Shown here: positions 8,469 through 17,679 of the stretch, piece by piece | Numbering within the stretch: the stretch's first letter is position 1 | Layout: each line of letters starts with the position of its first letter | Source of the DNA: Acidobacteriota bacterium | GTDB lineage: Bacteria; Acidobacteriota; Vicinamibacteria; Vicinamibacterales; SCN-69-37 | Assembly: GCA_947467605.1 (NCBI GenBank) | Contig: CANIII010000002.1 | Span: forward strand, 124,001 to 188,000 | Direction: 5' to 3' | DNA: 64,000 bases | Made by a program: the position numbers and the translations under genes | The notes under the pieces: model-generated | The model's input: the letters and a program-made list of their open reading frames with translations, nothing else | What the model was told of the DNA's origin: nothing | The model's database searches: none

Positions 8469-8544
8469 GTCGTCTTGGGAGCGCGCAGATCGAGTCGACT
8501 GGCCGGACCATCAGGTCACGGATGTCCCTCAATCCGTGATTTGT

Positions 8545-8940
8545 CTAATGCCAATCAGCGTAGCGGGTGCCGTCGAGGGCGACGCCGTCGGCGCCGCTCT
8601 TGACGTCGTAGATACCAGGCGTGGCGTTGGGGCTGTTCGGGTCCATCTCGGCGGGTGTGGTCACCCAGGAGTCGGCCGAGCGCGTGATCGGATCGTCGGG
8701 CACGCGGCGAAGGTAGCCGTCGGTGACGAGTGACTGCAGCGACGCGGGATACGAACCTTTGTCGGCGTAGTACTGGTCGATGGCGTCGCGCATATGGAAG
8801 AGGTCGGCCTTCAGCACGGCCTCTTTGCTCGCCTGGATCGACGTGCGGTACTGCACGAGTGCGAGCGACGCCAGGACGCCGATCAACGACATGACGACGA
8901 GGAGTTCGATGAGCGTCCAACCACCTTGATCACGTTTCAT
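8545..8940 (-). CDS. gspG: GspG-type major pseudopilin (second copy)
   Basis: This 131-residue protein has a short basic leader MKRDQGG and then WTLIELLVVMSLIGVLASLALVQY, a class III prepilin N-terminus with Glu at mature position 5. Mature residue 1 is Trp rather than the usual Phe or Met. The body has the GspG pattern YYADKGSYPASLQSLVTDGYL, VPDDPITRSADSW, and a C-terminal GTRYADW. Such pseudopilins polymerise into the periplasmic pseudopilus. It is the last gene of the leftward secretion operon, 11 bases after the previous pseudopilin. The frame extends further upstream but the ATG at 8938-8940 gives the proper leader. Confidence 0.87.
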   Translation of the reverse strand: MKRDQGGWTLIELLVVMSLIGVLASLALVQYRTSIQASKEAVLKADLFHMRDAIDQYYADKGSYPASLQSLVTDGYLRRVPDDPITRSADSWVTTPAEMDPNSPNATPGIYDVKSGADGVALDGTRYADWH

Positions 8941-8951
8941 GACGCTGCCTC

Positions 8952-9452
8952 CTACCACTCTTTGTATTTCGTGCCGTCGAGGGCCGTGCCGTCCGATTTG
9001 GACGCGAGGTCGTAGACGTTGCCGCCGCCCCACACCGTCGACTTCGGGTCGTCGCCGTAGGCGCGGTACTTCCAATCGGCTTTCCCCGTGATCGGATCAA
9101 TTGGGATGCGCCGCAGGAACCGCATCTTCTTACCGCTCGCGTCGTTGTTCAGCGTGACACCATCGACCAACTGCTGCAAATCCTTCGGATAGTTGTCGCC
9201 GCCGGCCTGCAACTCCAAGGGCGAGAGGATCTGCTGGTCAGCCATGTCTTTGAACTTGTCGATCGCGGCGCGTACGTCGCGCAGCGTGCGGTGCAGTTCG
9301 GCTTCACGTGTGCGCTTCATCGACACGCGCGCGAGCGGAATGGCGCCTGCCGCCAGAACGGCGAGGATGGCGGTCGACACGACAAGTTCAATGAACGTGA
9401 AACCCGACTCGTTCGCTGCCTTCGTCTGTCGCCACCGCGCCATCATCGTCAT
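8952..9452 (-). CDS. gspG: GspG-like pseudopilin (first copy)
   Basis: The 166-residue product has the leader ending ESG and the mature N-terminus FTFIELVVSTAILAVLAAG, with Glu5 present. Downstream are KRTREAELHRTLRDVRAAID, a DNYPKDLQQLVDG segment, RRIPIDPITGKADWKY and a C-terminal GTALDGTKYKEW, which is shared in form with the next gene (GVALDGTRYADW). The two look like diverged tandem paralogues. The protein should be inserted in the inner membrane and processed by a GspO/PilD peptidase, which is not in this window. Its start is two bases after the secretin stop. Confidence 0.87.
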   Translation of the reverse strand: MTMMARWRQTKAANESGFTFIELVVSTAILAVLAAGAIPLARVSMKRTREAELHRTLRDVRAAIDKFKDMADQQILSPLELQAGGDNYPKDLQQLVDGVTLNNDASGKKMRFLRRIPIDPITGKADWKYRAYGDDPKSTVWGGGNVYDLASKSDGTALDGTKYKEW

Positions 9453-9454
9453 CG

Positions 9455-11965
9455 TTATCTCACAATCACAGACACCGGCGGCGCCATCGTCGTGATCGGT
9501 TGCGCGTTCGGCGTGAGCGCGGTGACCGTCATGTTGATGTTGGCCGGGCCGGCTGCCACGGTATCGAAGACAACCGCGCCGAGCAGGCCCGCGCCCGAGA
9601 CACCCGGAGCGCCGGCCGGTCGGCCGATGAGAATGTCAATTCGTCCTGCGGCCTCATTGATCTGCGGCGTAAACGTCGTCGTCACGCCGCCGTTGGTCAT
9701 GAACGAACCCTGCGTCACCGTGCGCGCTTTCAGCACGGCCGGGTTGTAGGTAATCGTCATGCGGATGCTACCAACCTGCGTGGCGTCGGTGATCTGAATC
9801 GGCCACGTATACGGACCGCCGCCGACCTGCGGCTGGCCTGCTGGCTGCAACGACACGACGGCCGGTCGCGTTGGCGCAGGTGGAGGCACCGGCGGCTGAT
9901 TCTGCTGCGGCTGCGGCGCTGGCGCAGGTGGAGGCGCCGCCCCTGCATTCGCGTTGGCTGGCGGACCCGCCGGTGGCGGATTCGAGTTTACCGGCGTCAC
10001 CGGCACGACCACTGGGCTCACAGGCACGACGACGGGATTGCGCGCGGGGGCGGGTGCCGGATTCTGAGGAGTCACGGACGGCTGCGTGGTCGGCGCTCCC
10101 TGCGTCCCTTGAGCTGGCTGCCCCGCCTGCGCCGACTGTCCTGCCGCGGAAGCGGCTGCGAGTTCTTCGGCGGTCTGCGGCGCAGCGATGAGCGGCGGCG
10201 CGCCGGTGAGACCGAAGTTCTGGTTGGTGCCGACGTAGATCGGCTTCAAGTCTTCGAGCGTCAGTTCGTGGCCGCGAACGATGCGCGGCGTGATGAGCAT
10301 CACGATGTCGCTCGTACGCGTCTGGTTGTCGCTGTACCCGAAGAGCGAACGCAACAGCGGAATCTTCGAGATGCCCGGGAGGCCCTGCAGGTTCTTCGTG
10401 TCGACTTCCTGCAGCAGGCCGGCGAGCAAGTTGGATTCGCCGTCGCGCAGACGCAGAACCGTGGTGACCTTGCGCGATGTGAATGACGGCAGCGCCTGGC
10501 CGGCGATGTTGACGTCCGAGCCTTTCGCGCTGTTTTCGACGGTGAGCTCCAGTCGGATCTCGTTGTCGTACGTCACATGCGGATTCATTGTGATGTTGAC
10601 GCCGACATCCTTGAACGTGAATGACGTCGTCGGCTGGCTGGCCACGCCACCGGCCGCGATCGGCGCGAACGTCGTGCTCGGCACCGGAATCTGCTCGCCG
10701 AGGTTGAGCGTGACTGGCTTATCTTCGGTGCCGCGCAGTGACGGTCGCGCGAGAATTTTCGTACGGTTGTCCGATTCGAGCGCCTTCACGATGGCACTCG
10801 GCACGGTGAGGTAGAAATCGGCCATGCTGACGCCCTGGCTGACGGTGTTGAGGTTGAACGGTGGCGGCTGCGCCGGAAAGCCCGCACCCGTTGACGTGTT
10901 GGGCGGTGCGGACTCCGGCGAGAACGTGTAGCCGAGCTGATAGTTGCTGAGGTTGAGGCCGTAGGTCTGCGCGCGCGTGCGGTCGACCTCGAGAATCTCG
11001 ACATCGATCACGACTTCCGCGCGCGGCTTGTCCATGGAGCGAATCAAACGCTCGATGACTTCCATGACGGCCACGGACGTGCGCACCATGATGCTGTTGG
11101 AGCTCTTGTTTGCGACGGGCACCGGGCGCGTGCCGAGCTGGTTCAACTGGTTCAGCACGGTCTGCAGCGCGGTGACCGTCTCGCCGGCGTCTGCGTGCGA
11201 CAGGTAGAACACCTGTACAACCTGGTCTTCGAGACGGGCGCGATTCTGCTGAGTGTCAGTGGAAATGAGGATCGTCTTCGGATCGGTAACTTTATAGAAC
11301 AAATTGTTGGCGCCAAGCACTTGCGTGAGCGCGTCCTGAAGGGACACGCCCTGCAGGTTGACGGTGTACGGCTTCGCCAAATTCTGATCGACGTTGCCTG
11401 CTGTGTCGTACGTGACGTTGATGCCAGCAACGAGCGCGATGGCGCCAATCACGTCGCGGACCGCGGTCTGGTTGAAGTTCAGCACCGGCAGCTTCGTTCG
11501 TGGATCCACGGCCAGTTGCGGGATGGCCGAGGTATTGCGCGCCTGCTCGCGCATCACCTCCATCTGAGACTTCGGCCGCGCGTCCTCAATGCGCTGACGA
11601 ATGATCCGATCGAGTTCCACGGCCTTGGCCGCGGCCAGCGCGTTGGTCAGATCGAGATCGGCCGCCTGCCGGTATTCCGCGGCGGCGCCCGGCAACTGAT
11701 CTTGTTTTTCGAGATCGCGCGCGCGGGCCATGTGCGCCTGCGATGCGGTGCGTGTCGCGCGCTCGAGCGCGAGTCGCACATCGACGCGACCCGGGTCGTG
11801 GCTAAGGGCTTCCTTGTAATACGCCACCGCGGCATCCCAGTCGCCTGCGTTCTGCGCCCGCTGTCCGCTCAGATACGCGCGACCGGTCGCACACCCGGCG
11901 GCCAGAACGGCCAGGAGTGCCACGCTCGCCCATCGTTTCAAAATCACTGCAGATCCTGTATGCAT
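9455..11965 (-). CDS. gspD: Outer-membrane secretin with TPR-like N-terminus and C-terminal cohesin-like domain
   Basis: The 836-residue protein is a lipoprotein (LAAGC lipobox, Cys25). Residues about 30-125 look like TPR repeats (AGDWDAAVAYYKEALSHDPG). An STN/N0 and N1-type region follows (GVSLQDALTQVLGANNLFY; VFYLSHADAGETVTALQTVL), then the secretin core to about residue 570, including ILARPSLRGTEDKPVTLNLG, LLAGLLQEVDTKNLQGLPG and VMLITPRIVRG. A Pro/Gln/Ala linker runs to about 711. The last ~125 residues have the beta-sandwich pattern of a cohesin domain (YTWPIQITDATQVGSIRMTI; YNPAVLKARTVTQGSFM). Secretins are normally 600-750 residues and do not end this way. It forms the outer-membrane gate of the system encoded here. 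Confidence 0.9.
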   Translation of the reverse strand: MHTGSAVILKRWASVALLAVLAAGCATGRAYLSGQRAQNAGDWDAAVAYYKEALSHDPGRVDVRLALERATRTASQAHMARARDLEKQDQLPGAAAEYRQAADLDLTNALAAAKAVELDRIIRQRIEDARPKSQMEVMREQARNTSAIPQLAVDPRTKLPVLNFNQTAVRDVIGAIALVAGINVTYDTAGNVDQNLAKPYTVNLQGVSLQDALTQVLGANNLFYKVTDPKTILISTDTQQNRARLEDQVVQVFYLSHADAGETVTALQTVLNQLNQLGTRPVPVANKSSNSIMVRTSVAVMEVIERLIRSMDKPRAEVVIDVEILEVDRTRAQTYGLNLSNYQLGYTFSPESAPPNTSTGAGFPAQPPPFNLNTVSQGVSMADFYLTVPSAIVKALESDNRTKILARPSLRGTEDKPVTLNLGEQIPVPSTTFAPIAAGGVASQPTTSFTFKDVGVNITMNPHVTYDNEIRLELTVENSAKGSDVNIAGQALPSFTSRKVTTVLRLRDGESNLLAGLLQEVDTKNLQGLPGISKIPLLRSLFGYSDNQTRTSDIVMLITPRIVRGHELTLEDLKPIYVGTNQNFGLTGAPPLIAAPQTAEELAAASAAGQSAQAGQPAQGTQGAPTTQPSVTPQNPAPAPARNPVVVPVSPVVVPVTPVNSNPPPAGPPANANAGAAPPPAPAPQPQQNQPPVPPPAPTRPAVVSLQPAGQPQVGGGPYTWPIQITDATQVGSIRMTITYNPAVLKARTVTQGSFMTNGGVTTTFTPQINEAAGRIDILIGRPAGAPGVSGAGLLGAVVFDTVAAGPANINMTVTALTPNAQPITTMAPPVSVIVR

Positions 11966-11987
11966 TTGGGGCTTTCTACGCTGCTCA

Positions 11988-12578
11988 CTAGGGTGTTCCT
12001 GTGCCTCGAAGCGGGATCGTCTGGCGTCCCCGGCCGTCGAGATATTCCATCACAATGGATTCCACGCCGATCTTCACGATCCGGAAGCGGCCATCGATCA
12101 CGTCACCTTCGCCGCCCATCAACACGCCTTTGCCATCGCTCAGCGATGCGAGTCGCTTGCCCGTCGGCAACTGGATCACGCCGATGAACTTCATCGAGAT
12201 CGCCGGTGGGGGCGGAATGGGCGGTGGTCCCACCGGCCCTTGCTGAACGGGCGTCGGTGGAGGTGGCGGTGTCGGCGGGCGCGGTGGCGGAGGCGGTGGT
12301 GCGGGCGGCAGACCAAAGCGGAACGGATTGCGTCCCGCCGCTGGCTTGTCACTCACCGGCTCAAGTGCCGCGAACTTCAATGCGCTCGGCAGCGACGTCG
12401 GCCCAACCGCTCCCACAGGTGATCCTGCGACGCTTGCTGCAGGATTGGACGCTGCCGGGCCGCCTTCAGCCGGAGCGAAGTAGTAGTAATACACGACGCC
12501 CGACAATACGGCCACGAGCACGCCCAGCTGATACAGCTGTTTGCGTTGGGCACTGAGCGGCGCGCTCGTCAGCTTCAT
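11988..12578 (-). CDS. PilP/GspC-like inner-membrane connector
   Basis: This 196-residue protein has a cytoplasmic stub, one membrane segment at about residues 17-37 (LGVLVAVLSGVVYYYYFAP), an extended Ala/Pro linker with long proline runs at about residues 90-125, and a small C-terminal beta domain (MKFIGVIQLPTGKRLASLSDG; GDVIDGRFRIVKIGVESI). That architecture fits PilP or the HR domain of GspC, which link the inner-membrane platform to the secretin N0 domain. Position between pilO and the secretin gene supports it. It overlaps pilO by four bases. Confidence 0.75.
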   Translation of the reverse strand: MKLTSAPLSAQRKQLYQLGVLVAVLSGVVYYYYFAPAEGGPAASNPAASVAGSPVGAVGPTSLPSALKFAALEPVSDKPAAGRNPFRFGLPPAPPPPPPRPPTPPPPPTPVQQGPVGPPPIPPPPAISMKFIGVIQLPTGKRLASLSDGKGVLMGGEGDVIDGRFRIVKIGVESIVMEYLDGRGRQTIPLRGTGTP

Positions 12579-13174
12579 TTCGACGCCGGCCCCGCCGGAG
12601 TCCGGTAGTAGGTCGCGATTTCCATCGCGAGCTGCAGCTGGGCGTTGTTCTGCTGCTGCCGTGCGGCAATCGCCTGGGAAATCTGCACCGAGCGAATCGC
12701 CAAAAATGACGACGACGTCTCGATGTTGTAGATGAAGTGCAGCACCGACGCGTAGTCGCCCGTGAGCTCGATCTTGGTTACGAGTCGCTCGAGCGCGCTG
12801 TCTTTGATCACTTCCGGATCAAATCCCCGCGGCCCGAGAGTGAGGTTGTTCTCACGCGCGAGCTTGGCGATTTCAAGAATCAGGATGCTCGACGCGGCCG
12901 GCTGCGAAGTCGGCAGCACCTGGCTGTAGAACTTGGCAAGCTCCTGCTCCGCGCGATCGCGGCTCGTGCGCGCGTTCTGCATCTGCCGGAGTCGCTGCGT
13001 GGCTACCGCCGTCGCAAATCGCGCGGTTTCCGCTGCAGTTGTATCGCTCGCGACCACCTTCTTTAGCGGGAACACCACGCCGCCGAGTAGCACGCCGTCG
13101 ATGATCAACAACGCCACGAGCGGCACCAGGATGCTGCGTCGCTCTGCGAAAATTCGGCGCCAGAGTGGCCTCAC
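12575..13174 (-). CDS. pilO: PilO/GspM-like alignment-subcomplex protein
   Basis: The 199-residue product has a short cytoplasmic N-terminus, a membrane helix near residues 16-36 (LVPLVALLIIDGVLLGGVVF), a coiled-coil stretch with AETARFATAVATQRLRQ, then a ferredoxin-like periplasmic domain (LALENNL-like ELARENNLTLGPRGFDPE; VTKIELTGDYASVLHFIYNI). PilO pairs with PilN to hold the assembly platform. Four-base overlaps with both neighbours show tight coupling. Confidence 0.78.
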   Translation of the reverse strand: MRPLWRRIFAERRSILVPLVALLIIDGVLLGGVVFPLKKVVASDTTAAETARFATAVATQRLRQMQNARTSRDRAEQELAKFYSQVLPTSQPAASSILILEIAKLARENNLTLGPRGFDPEVIKDSALERLVTKIELTGDYASVLHFIYNIETSSSFLAIRSVQISQAIAARQQQNNAQLQLAMEIATYYRTPAGPASK

Positions 13175-13827
13175 TTGCCACCGTCCTTCTTGATGGGTGG
13201 CGCGATTGGTGGCGCTGCGGGCTTTGGCTGCTTGGTGTCCGGGGTCGGAGCCGCCGGAGGTGCCACCGCTTCTGTCTTCGGCGGCAAGTAGCGCGCCTCC
13301 AGCGACGTGCGGCGATTGCCGTCGTCGGTCGCGTCTTCCTGTCGCGGCAAGACGTCATAAAACGCCCCGGTGCCCTGCAGTCCTTCGATGAACTTGGCCA
13401 GGTCTTCCGTGCGCTTCGACACGACCGTCATGAGCACGATCACGCCGGTCTTGTCGACATTCGGCGCCACCGACACAACACGCACGTCGTTTGGCAGTGT
13501 CTTCTCAATGAGGCCGAAAAACACCGTCCACGAGAACGTACGCTCGTCGATCAGTTTGTTCGCTTCGACTGTTGAGAGCGCCAAGCCCTTCAATGTCTTG
13601 CTGTTGATCTGCTTCTGCAGTTCGATGGCGTCGCGATCCGCGCGGCTGGTGGCGGCCTCGTCGCGCGCGATCTGATCCCGCAATCGCGTGCGTTCGGATG
13701 ACAACGAGACGATCTGTTGCACAGAGACGACGACCACGGCGATAGCCACGATGCCGACGATCCCGATCACAAAGCCGGCGAGCCGCTCGTTGTAGAACGG
13801 ACGCGCAGAGAGGTTGGTCCGCAGCAT
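13171..13827 (-). CDS. pilN: PilN-like alignment-subcomplex protein
   Basis: The 218-residue protein starts MLRTNLSARPFYNERLAG, the typical PilN cytoplasmic tail that contacts PilM, followed by a membrane helix near residues 18-40 and a long coiled coil with RTRLRDQIARDEAAT. A ferredoxin-like domain follows (WTVFFGLIEKTLPNDVRVVSV). The final 30 residues are Pro/Lys-rich. Its ATG overlaps the pilM stop by one base and its stop overlaps pilO by four, so the four proteins are probably made in fixed ratio. Confidence 0.82.
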   Translation of the reverse strand: MLRTNLSARPFYNERLAGFVIGIVGIVAIAVVVVSVQQIVSLSSERTRLRDQIARDEAATSRADRDAIELQKQINSKTLKGLALSTVEANKLIDERTFSWTVFFGLIEKTLPNDVRVVSVAPNVDKTGVIVLMTVVSKRTEDLAKFIEGLQGTGAFYDVLPRQEDATDDGNRRTSLEARYLPPKTEAVAPPAAPTPDTKQPKPAAPPIAPPIKKDGGK

Positions 13828-14795
13828 TATGCCGCTCCCCTCTCACGCAGCAACGCACCCACGGGTGCCGCCAGTGCATCGAGCAACTCGGGACTCACGG
13901 TCCCGCGCTCGGTCAACGCCGCCGCCGCGCGCACATCAAGCGCCTGCACTTCCGCTTCGAGACGCGTCGCGATCTCCTGTCGTGCGCGATCGTGCCCGCC
14001 ACCAAAAATGCCGCCGACGCCGCCCGATACGAAGACGCGCGCGAACCGGGTGCCACCGAGACGATCTTCGTGGTACATCGCCGTCTGGTGCACGAGCGCA
14101 CTCAGCGGCTCGCTGTCAGCCGCGGGCTTGTGGCGATGAAACATGAGCGACGCATTTCGCATGATCAGGATGGTCGTCGAGCCATCGGCGAGGCACACGA
14201 TGAGCCAATCACCCTTCGGCGCCATCCCGCTCGCCAGTGCGGTATTGACGACGTTGAAGCTCGCGATGTCGACGATGCCGGCGTGCGCGCCGATGGCGTC
14301 GGTGATCGCTTCGTATTCGGCGATCACGTCGCGGCGCGAGACCACAGCCGCCAGTGTCGTGATGCCGCCGTCGACCGTCGTCGGCACGTAACTCATCACC
14401 GCGTCTTCTACAGGGAACGGCACCGACTTCTTCACGTTCCAGCGAATCAGCTGTTCGAGTTCACTCTGGCGCGCGGGCATCTGTTCGAACGGCAGCAACG
14501 ACACGCGCGCGACCGTGTCGGGCACGATCAGCGCGACACGCGTCGGCGACTTGATGCCCGCTCGCTCGAGTGCGCGCTTCAGCGTGTCAGACACGACTTT
14601 GGGATGCGCGATGTTGCGCCCGGTCAGCGACGGCACGACGGCATCATCGGGCAGCGTCTCGGACGCATAGGCGGTCACGACGGCGGCGGTGCCGCGGCCG
14701 AGTTGGGCCACGGTGAGCCTCCGGTGCGCGATTTCAATCGCGACATCCGGCTGGGGCGGTTTGAGCCACGATGGCAAACGCAGGGCGGGACTCAT
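13827..14795 (-). CDS. pilM: PilM-like actin-fold cytoplasmic platform protein
   Basis: The 322-residue product has the PilM/GspL-N actin-like pattern: VAIEIAHRRLTVAQLGRG near residue 18, RVALIVPDTVARVSLLPFE, IRWNVKKSVPFPVEDAVMSY, IVDIASFNVVNTALASG and a late VFVSGGVGGIFGG. PilM binds the N-terminal tail of PilN and connects the platform to the ATPase. A separate PilM plus PilN, in place of a single GspL, marks the alignment complex as type IV pilus-like. It overlaps gspE by four bases. Confidence 0.85.
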   Translation of the reverse strand: MSPALRLPSWLKPPQPDVAIEIAHRRLTVAQLGRGTAAVVTAYASETLPDDAVVPSLTGRNIAHPKVVSDTLKRALERAGIKSPTRVALIVPDTVARVSLLPFEQMPARQSELEQLIRWNVKKSVPFPVEDAVMSYVPTTVDGGITTLAAVVSRRDVIAEYEAITDAIGAHAGIVDIASFNVVNTALASGMAPKGDWLIVCLADGSTTILIMRNASLMFHRHKPAADSEPLSALVHQTAMYHEDRLGGTRFARVFVSGGVGGIFGGGHDRARQEIATRLEAEVQALDVRAAAALTERGTVSPELLDALAAPVGALLRERGAA

Positions 14796-16435
14796 TCGAC
14801 GAATGTCACCTTGTTGATTTCCCGAAGCGTGGTGATGCCTTCAAGGACGCGCCCGACGGCGCATTCGCGCATGAAGCGCATGCCATCTTCGCGGGCGGCT
14901 GCTTTGATTTCCGTTGTCGGCCGACGTTCAAGGATCATGTCGCGGATGCGATCGGTCAAGTCCATCAGTTCGCAGATGGACGTCCGCCCCTTGTAGCCCG
15001 TGCCGCCGCACTCCATGCAGCCGGACCCTTCGTAGAAGATCTGCGTGTCGGCCAGATTCGGATCGAGTGCGGATTCAATCAAGAATTCCCTGGTCATCTT
15101 GACGGGGCGCTTGCAGTGCGTGCAGATCTGGCGCACGAGTCGCTGCGCGAGCACGCAGTTGAGCGCCGACACGAACTGATACGGCTCGACGCCCATGTTC
15201 AGAAAGCGGCCGAGCACGTCAATGACGTTGTTGGCATGGACTGTCGTAAACACGAGATGGCCCGTGAGTGCCGACTGGATGGCAATTTGCGCCGTTTCCG
15301 GGTCACGAATTTCACCGACCATGATCTTGTCGGGGTCGTGACGCAGAATCGAGCGCAGTCCGCGCGCGAACGTGAGGCCCTTCTTTTCGTTGATCGGAAT
15401 CTGCGTGATGCCCTTGAGCTGATACTCAACCGGGTCTTCGATTGTGATGATCTTGTCTTCGATCGTCTTGATCTCAGACAGCGCGGCATACAGCGTCGTC
15501 GTCTTACCGGAACCGGTCGGCCCGGTGACAAGTACCATGCCGTACGGCTCACGGATGTACTTGCGGAATCGGCGCTTCTCTTCCTCAGGCCAGCCGAGGA
15601 TGTTCAGATTCAGCTCGGTGAATTGCTCGCTCATCGATTCCTTGTCGAGGATTCGAATGACGGAGTCTTCGCCGTGCACACTGGGCATGATCGACACGCG
15701 GAAATCGATCGCCTTGCCGCGGATGCGCAGCTTGAAGCGGCCATCCTGCGGCACGCGCTTCTCGGCGATGTCGAGCTCGGCCATGACCTTGATGCGCGAG
15801 ATGATCGTCGAGTGATGCCGCTTGTCGATCGGCTTCATCGCCTGTTGCAGGACGCCGTCGATGCGGTACTTGACGTTGACGTTGTCGTCCTGCGTCTCGA
15901 TGTGAATGTCGGATGCGCGGCGTTGAATCGCCGTGAAGATCATCGAGTCCACAAGACGAATCACCGGGCTCGCGTCCTGCGTCAGCTTGTCAACCGTGAG
16001 GTTCTCGTCGCCGCCCGCGTCCTCATCGCGCAGGATCTGCATCTGGAAGCCTTCGGTGGCCTCCTCGAGCACGCGCTGTGAGCTCTCGCTCTTCTTGAGA
16101 ATGTTCTGAATCGCCGATGACGTGCCCACGCACACGCGCACCGGCGTGTTGAGCTGCGCCGCGAGCTCGTCGATCATGGCGAGGTCGCTGGGGTCCGAGA
16201 CGACGATCAGGAGCGTCTGTCCGTCGCGGCGGTACGGCACGAACGCGTAGCGCAGCATCAGGTCGGCCGGGATGCTGCGGAACAAGCCGACATCGATTTT
16301 GAACTCGTCCAGATTGACGAACTGCAGTTGATACCGCAGCGCCAGTCGACGGGCCTTGGCCTCTTCTGCCGCAGCATCCACCGACGGCGCGGCGCCGTCT
16401 TCCAGAAACTCGACCGCAGGAGTTTGCTCAGCCAT
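14792..16435 (-). CDS. gspE: GspE/PilB-family secretion ATPase
   Basis: The 547-residue hexameric ATPase drives pseudopilus assembly. An MshEN/T2SSE-N domain covers about residues 20-130. The catalytic core has Walker A GPTGSGKTTT at 305-314, an Asp box IIGTIEDPVEYQ-like IITIEDPVEYQLKG, Walker B MVGEIRDPETAQIA and a His box LTGHLVFTTVHANN. A zinc-binding tetracysteine segment CTHCKRP...CMECGGTGYKG is near residue 440-485, as in GspE and PilB. It lies between gspF and pilM in the operon. Confidence 0.95.
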   Translation of the reverse strand: MAEQTPAVEFLEDGAAPSVDAAAEEAKARRLALRYQLQFVNLDEFKIDVGLFRSIPADLMLRYAFVPYRRDGQTLLIVVSDPSDLAMIDELAAQLNTPVRVCVGTSSAIQNILKKSESSQRVLEEATEGFQMQILRDEDAGGDENLTVDKLTQDASPVIRLVDSMIFTAIQRRASDIHIETQDDNVNVKYRIDGVLQQAMKPIDKRHHSTIISRIKVMAELDIAEKRVPQDGRFKLRIRGKAIDFRVSIMPSVHGEDSVIRILDKESMSEQFTELNLNILGWPEEEKRRFRKYIREPYGMVLVTGPTGSGKTTTLYAALSEIKTIEDKIITIEDPVEYQLKGITQIPINEKKGLTFARGLRSILRHDPDKIMVGEIRDPETAQIAIQSALTGHLVFTTVHANNVIDVLGRFLNMGVEPYQFVSALNCVLAQRLVRQICTHCKRPVKMTREFLIESALDPNLADTQIFYEGSGCMECGGTGYKGRTSICELMDLTDRIRDMILERRPTTEIKAAAREDGMRFMRECAVGRVLEGITTLREINKVTFVE

Positions 16436-16438
16436 GCG

Positions 16439-17653
16439 CTAGCCCACCAATGACGACAGCTGGAACAGCGGCAGATACAACGCGAGCACCAGACCCGCGA
16501 TCACCGCGCCCATGACGATGAGCAGCACCGGCTCCACGAGACCGGCAAAGCGCGTCAACGTCGTTTCATTCTCTTCGTCGTAAAAATCCGCGACGCTATT
16601 GAGCATCTCCGCGAGGGCGCCGGTCGATTCGCCGACCTCGACCATTTCCACAGCGACGTCAGGAAACGTATGACGCTTTGCGAGCGCGATGCCAAAACCG
16701 CTGCCTTCGCGCACCTGCCGCGCCACTTCGGCGAGGTCCGCCGAGACGGCCTGGTTTCCAATCGCCTTCGACGCCGTTTCCACGGCATTCACCAGCGGGA
16801 TGCCGCCCGTGAGCAGCGTCGCTACGGTGCGCGCCACCTGGGCGGTGGCGAATTTCCTGGCGAGCGTGCCGGCGAACGGCGTCCGCAGAATCAGCGCGTC
16901 GAGCTGCCGGCGACTGCCCTTCTGACGCAGCCACGCCGCTGCCGCAGCGACGATGACGACGGCCACCGTGACAATGAGCCACAACTGGCCGACCAGGGTC
17001 GTCGACACACCGACCAGAATGCGTGTGGCCAGCGGCAGCTGCGCGCCGTGGCCCATCTGGTCGAAGAAGTCGGCGAACTGCGGCACCACCTTGAACACGA
17101 TGCCGCCGACGAGCACGACAGCGAGCAGCATCAGGATGATCGGATAGATCAGTGCAGAGATCGTGCGCGCGCGGACGGCCGCAATCGTCTTCGTGTGTTG
17201 CACATACCGTCGCAGAACGCCCTCAAGGCTGCCGCTCTTTTCACCAGCGAGGAGCGAGGCCGTGTAGACACCGTTGAACAGATCGCCATGCGATTCAAAC
17301 GCTTCAGACAGCGCGGTGCCGCCACGCACCTTCTCGTAGACGTCATCAAGCACGCTCTTGAAGAGCGGGACTTTTACGCGCTTGCGGAGAATGTCGAGGG
17401 ACTGCACGAGCGGCAGGCCGGCTTTAAGGAGCGTGGCGAGCTCCTGATTGAAGAGGATGAAATCCGTCGTCGGGATCTTGCGACGCTGTGGCAACTGAAA
17501 CCCACCAAACGACGCGCCGGCGCCGCGGTGGATCGAGAGCACAAACAGGCCCTTCTCTTCGAGCTCATGCCGCAGCCGCTCTTCGCTTTCGGCAGAAAAT
17601 GTCGATTCCTGCACCTGCCCGGTGGCAGTGGCTACTCTACAGCGAAATTCCAC
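16439..17653 (-). CDS. gspF: GspF/PilC inner-membrane platform protein
   Basis: The 404-residue protein has two T2SSF repeats (about 70-190 and 275-395) with FILFNQELATLLKAGLPLVQ and ATAQVARTVATLLTGGIPLV as the matching repeat starts, and three membrane helices near 168-190, 218-240 and 378-400. The N-terminal 60 residues form the cytoplasmic segment that contacts the ATPase. GspF/PilC is the polytopic core of type II secretion and type IV pilus machines. It precedes gspE by three bases. Confidence 0.94.
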   Translation of the reverse strand: MEFRCRVATATGQVQESTFSAESEERLRHELEEKGLFVLSIHRGAGASFGGFQLPQRRKIPTTDFILFNQELATLLKAGLPLVQSLDILRKRVKVPLFKSVLDDVYEKVRGGTALSEAFESHGDLFNGVYTASLLAGEKSGSLEGVLRRYVQHTKTIAAVRARTISALIYPIILMLLAVVLVGGIVFKVVPQFADFFDQMGHGAQLPLATRILVGVSTTLVGQLWLIVTVAVVIVAAAAAWLRQKGSRRQLDALILRTPFAGTLARKFATAQVARTVATLLTGGIPLVNAVETASKAIGNQAVSADLAEVARQVREGSGFGIALAKRHTFPDVAVEMVEVGESTGALAEMLNSVADFYDEENETTLTRFAGLVEPVLLIVMGAVIAGLVLALYLPLFQLSSLVG

Positions 17654-17679
17654 ACGTCACCGATTCTCAGCACGCGCCG

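Noticed and set aside
14771..16081. 436-codon plus-strand open frame
   Set aside because: Antisense to gspE, whose Walker and zinc motifs are clear; the frame has no signal or domain.
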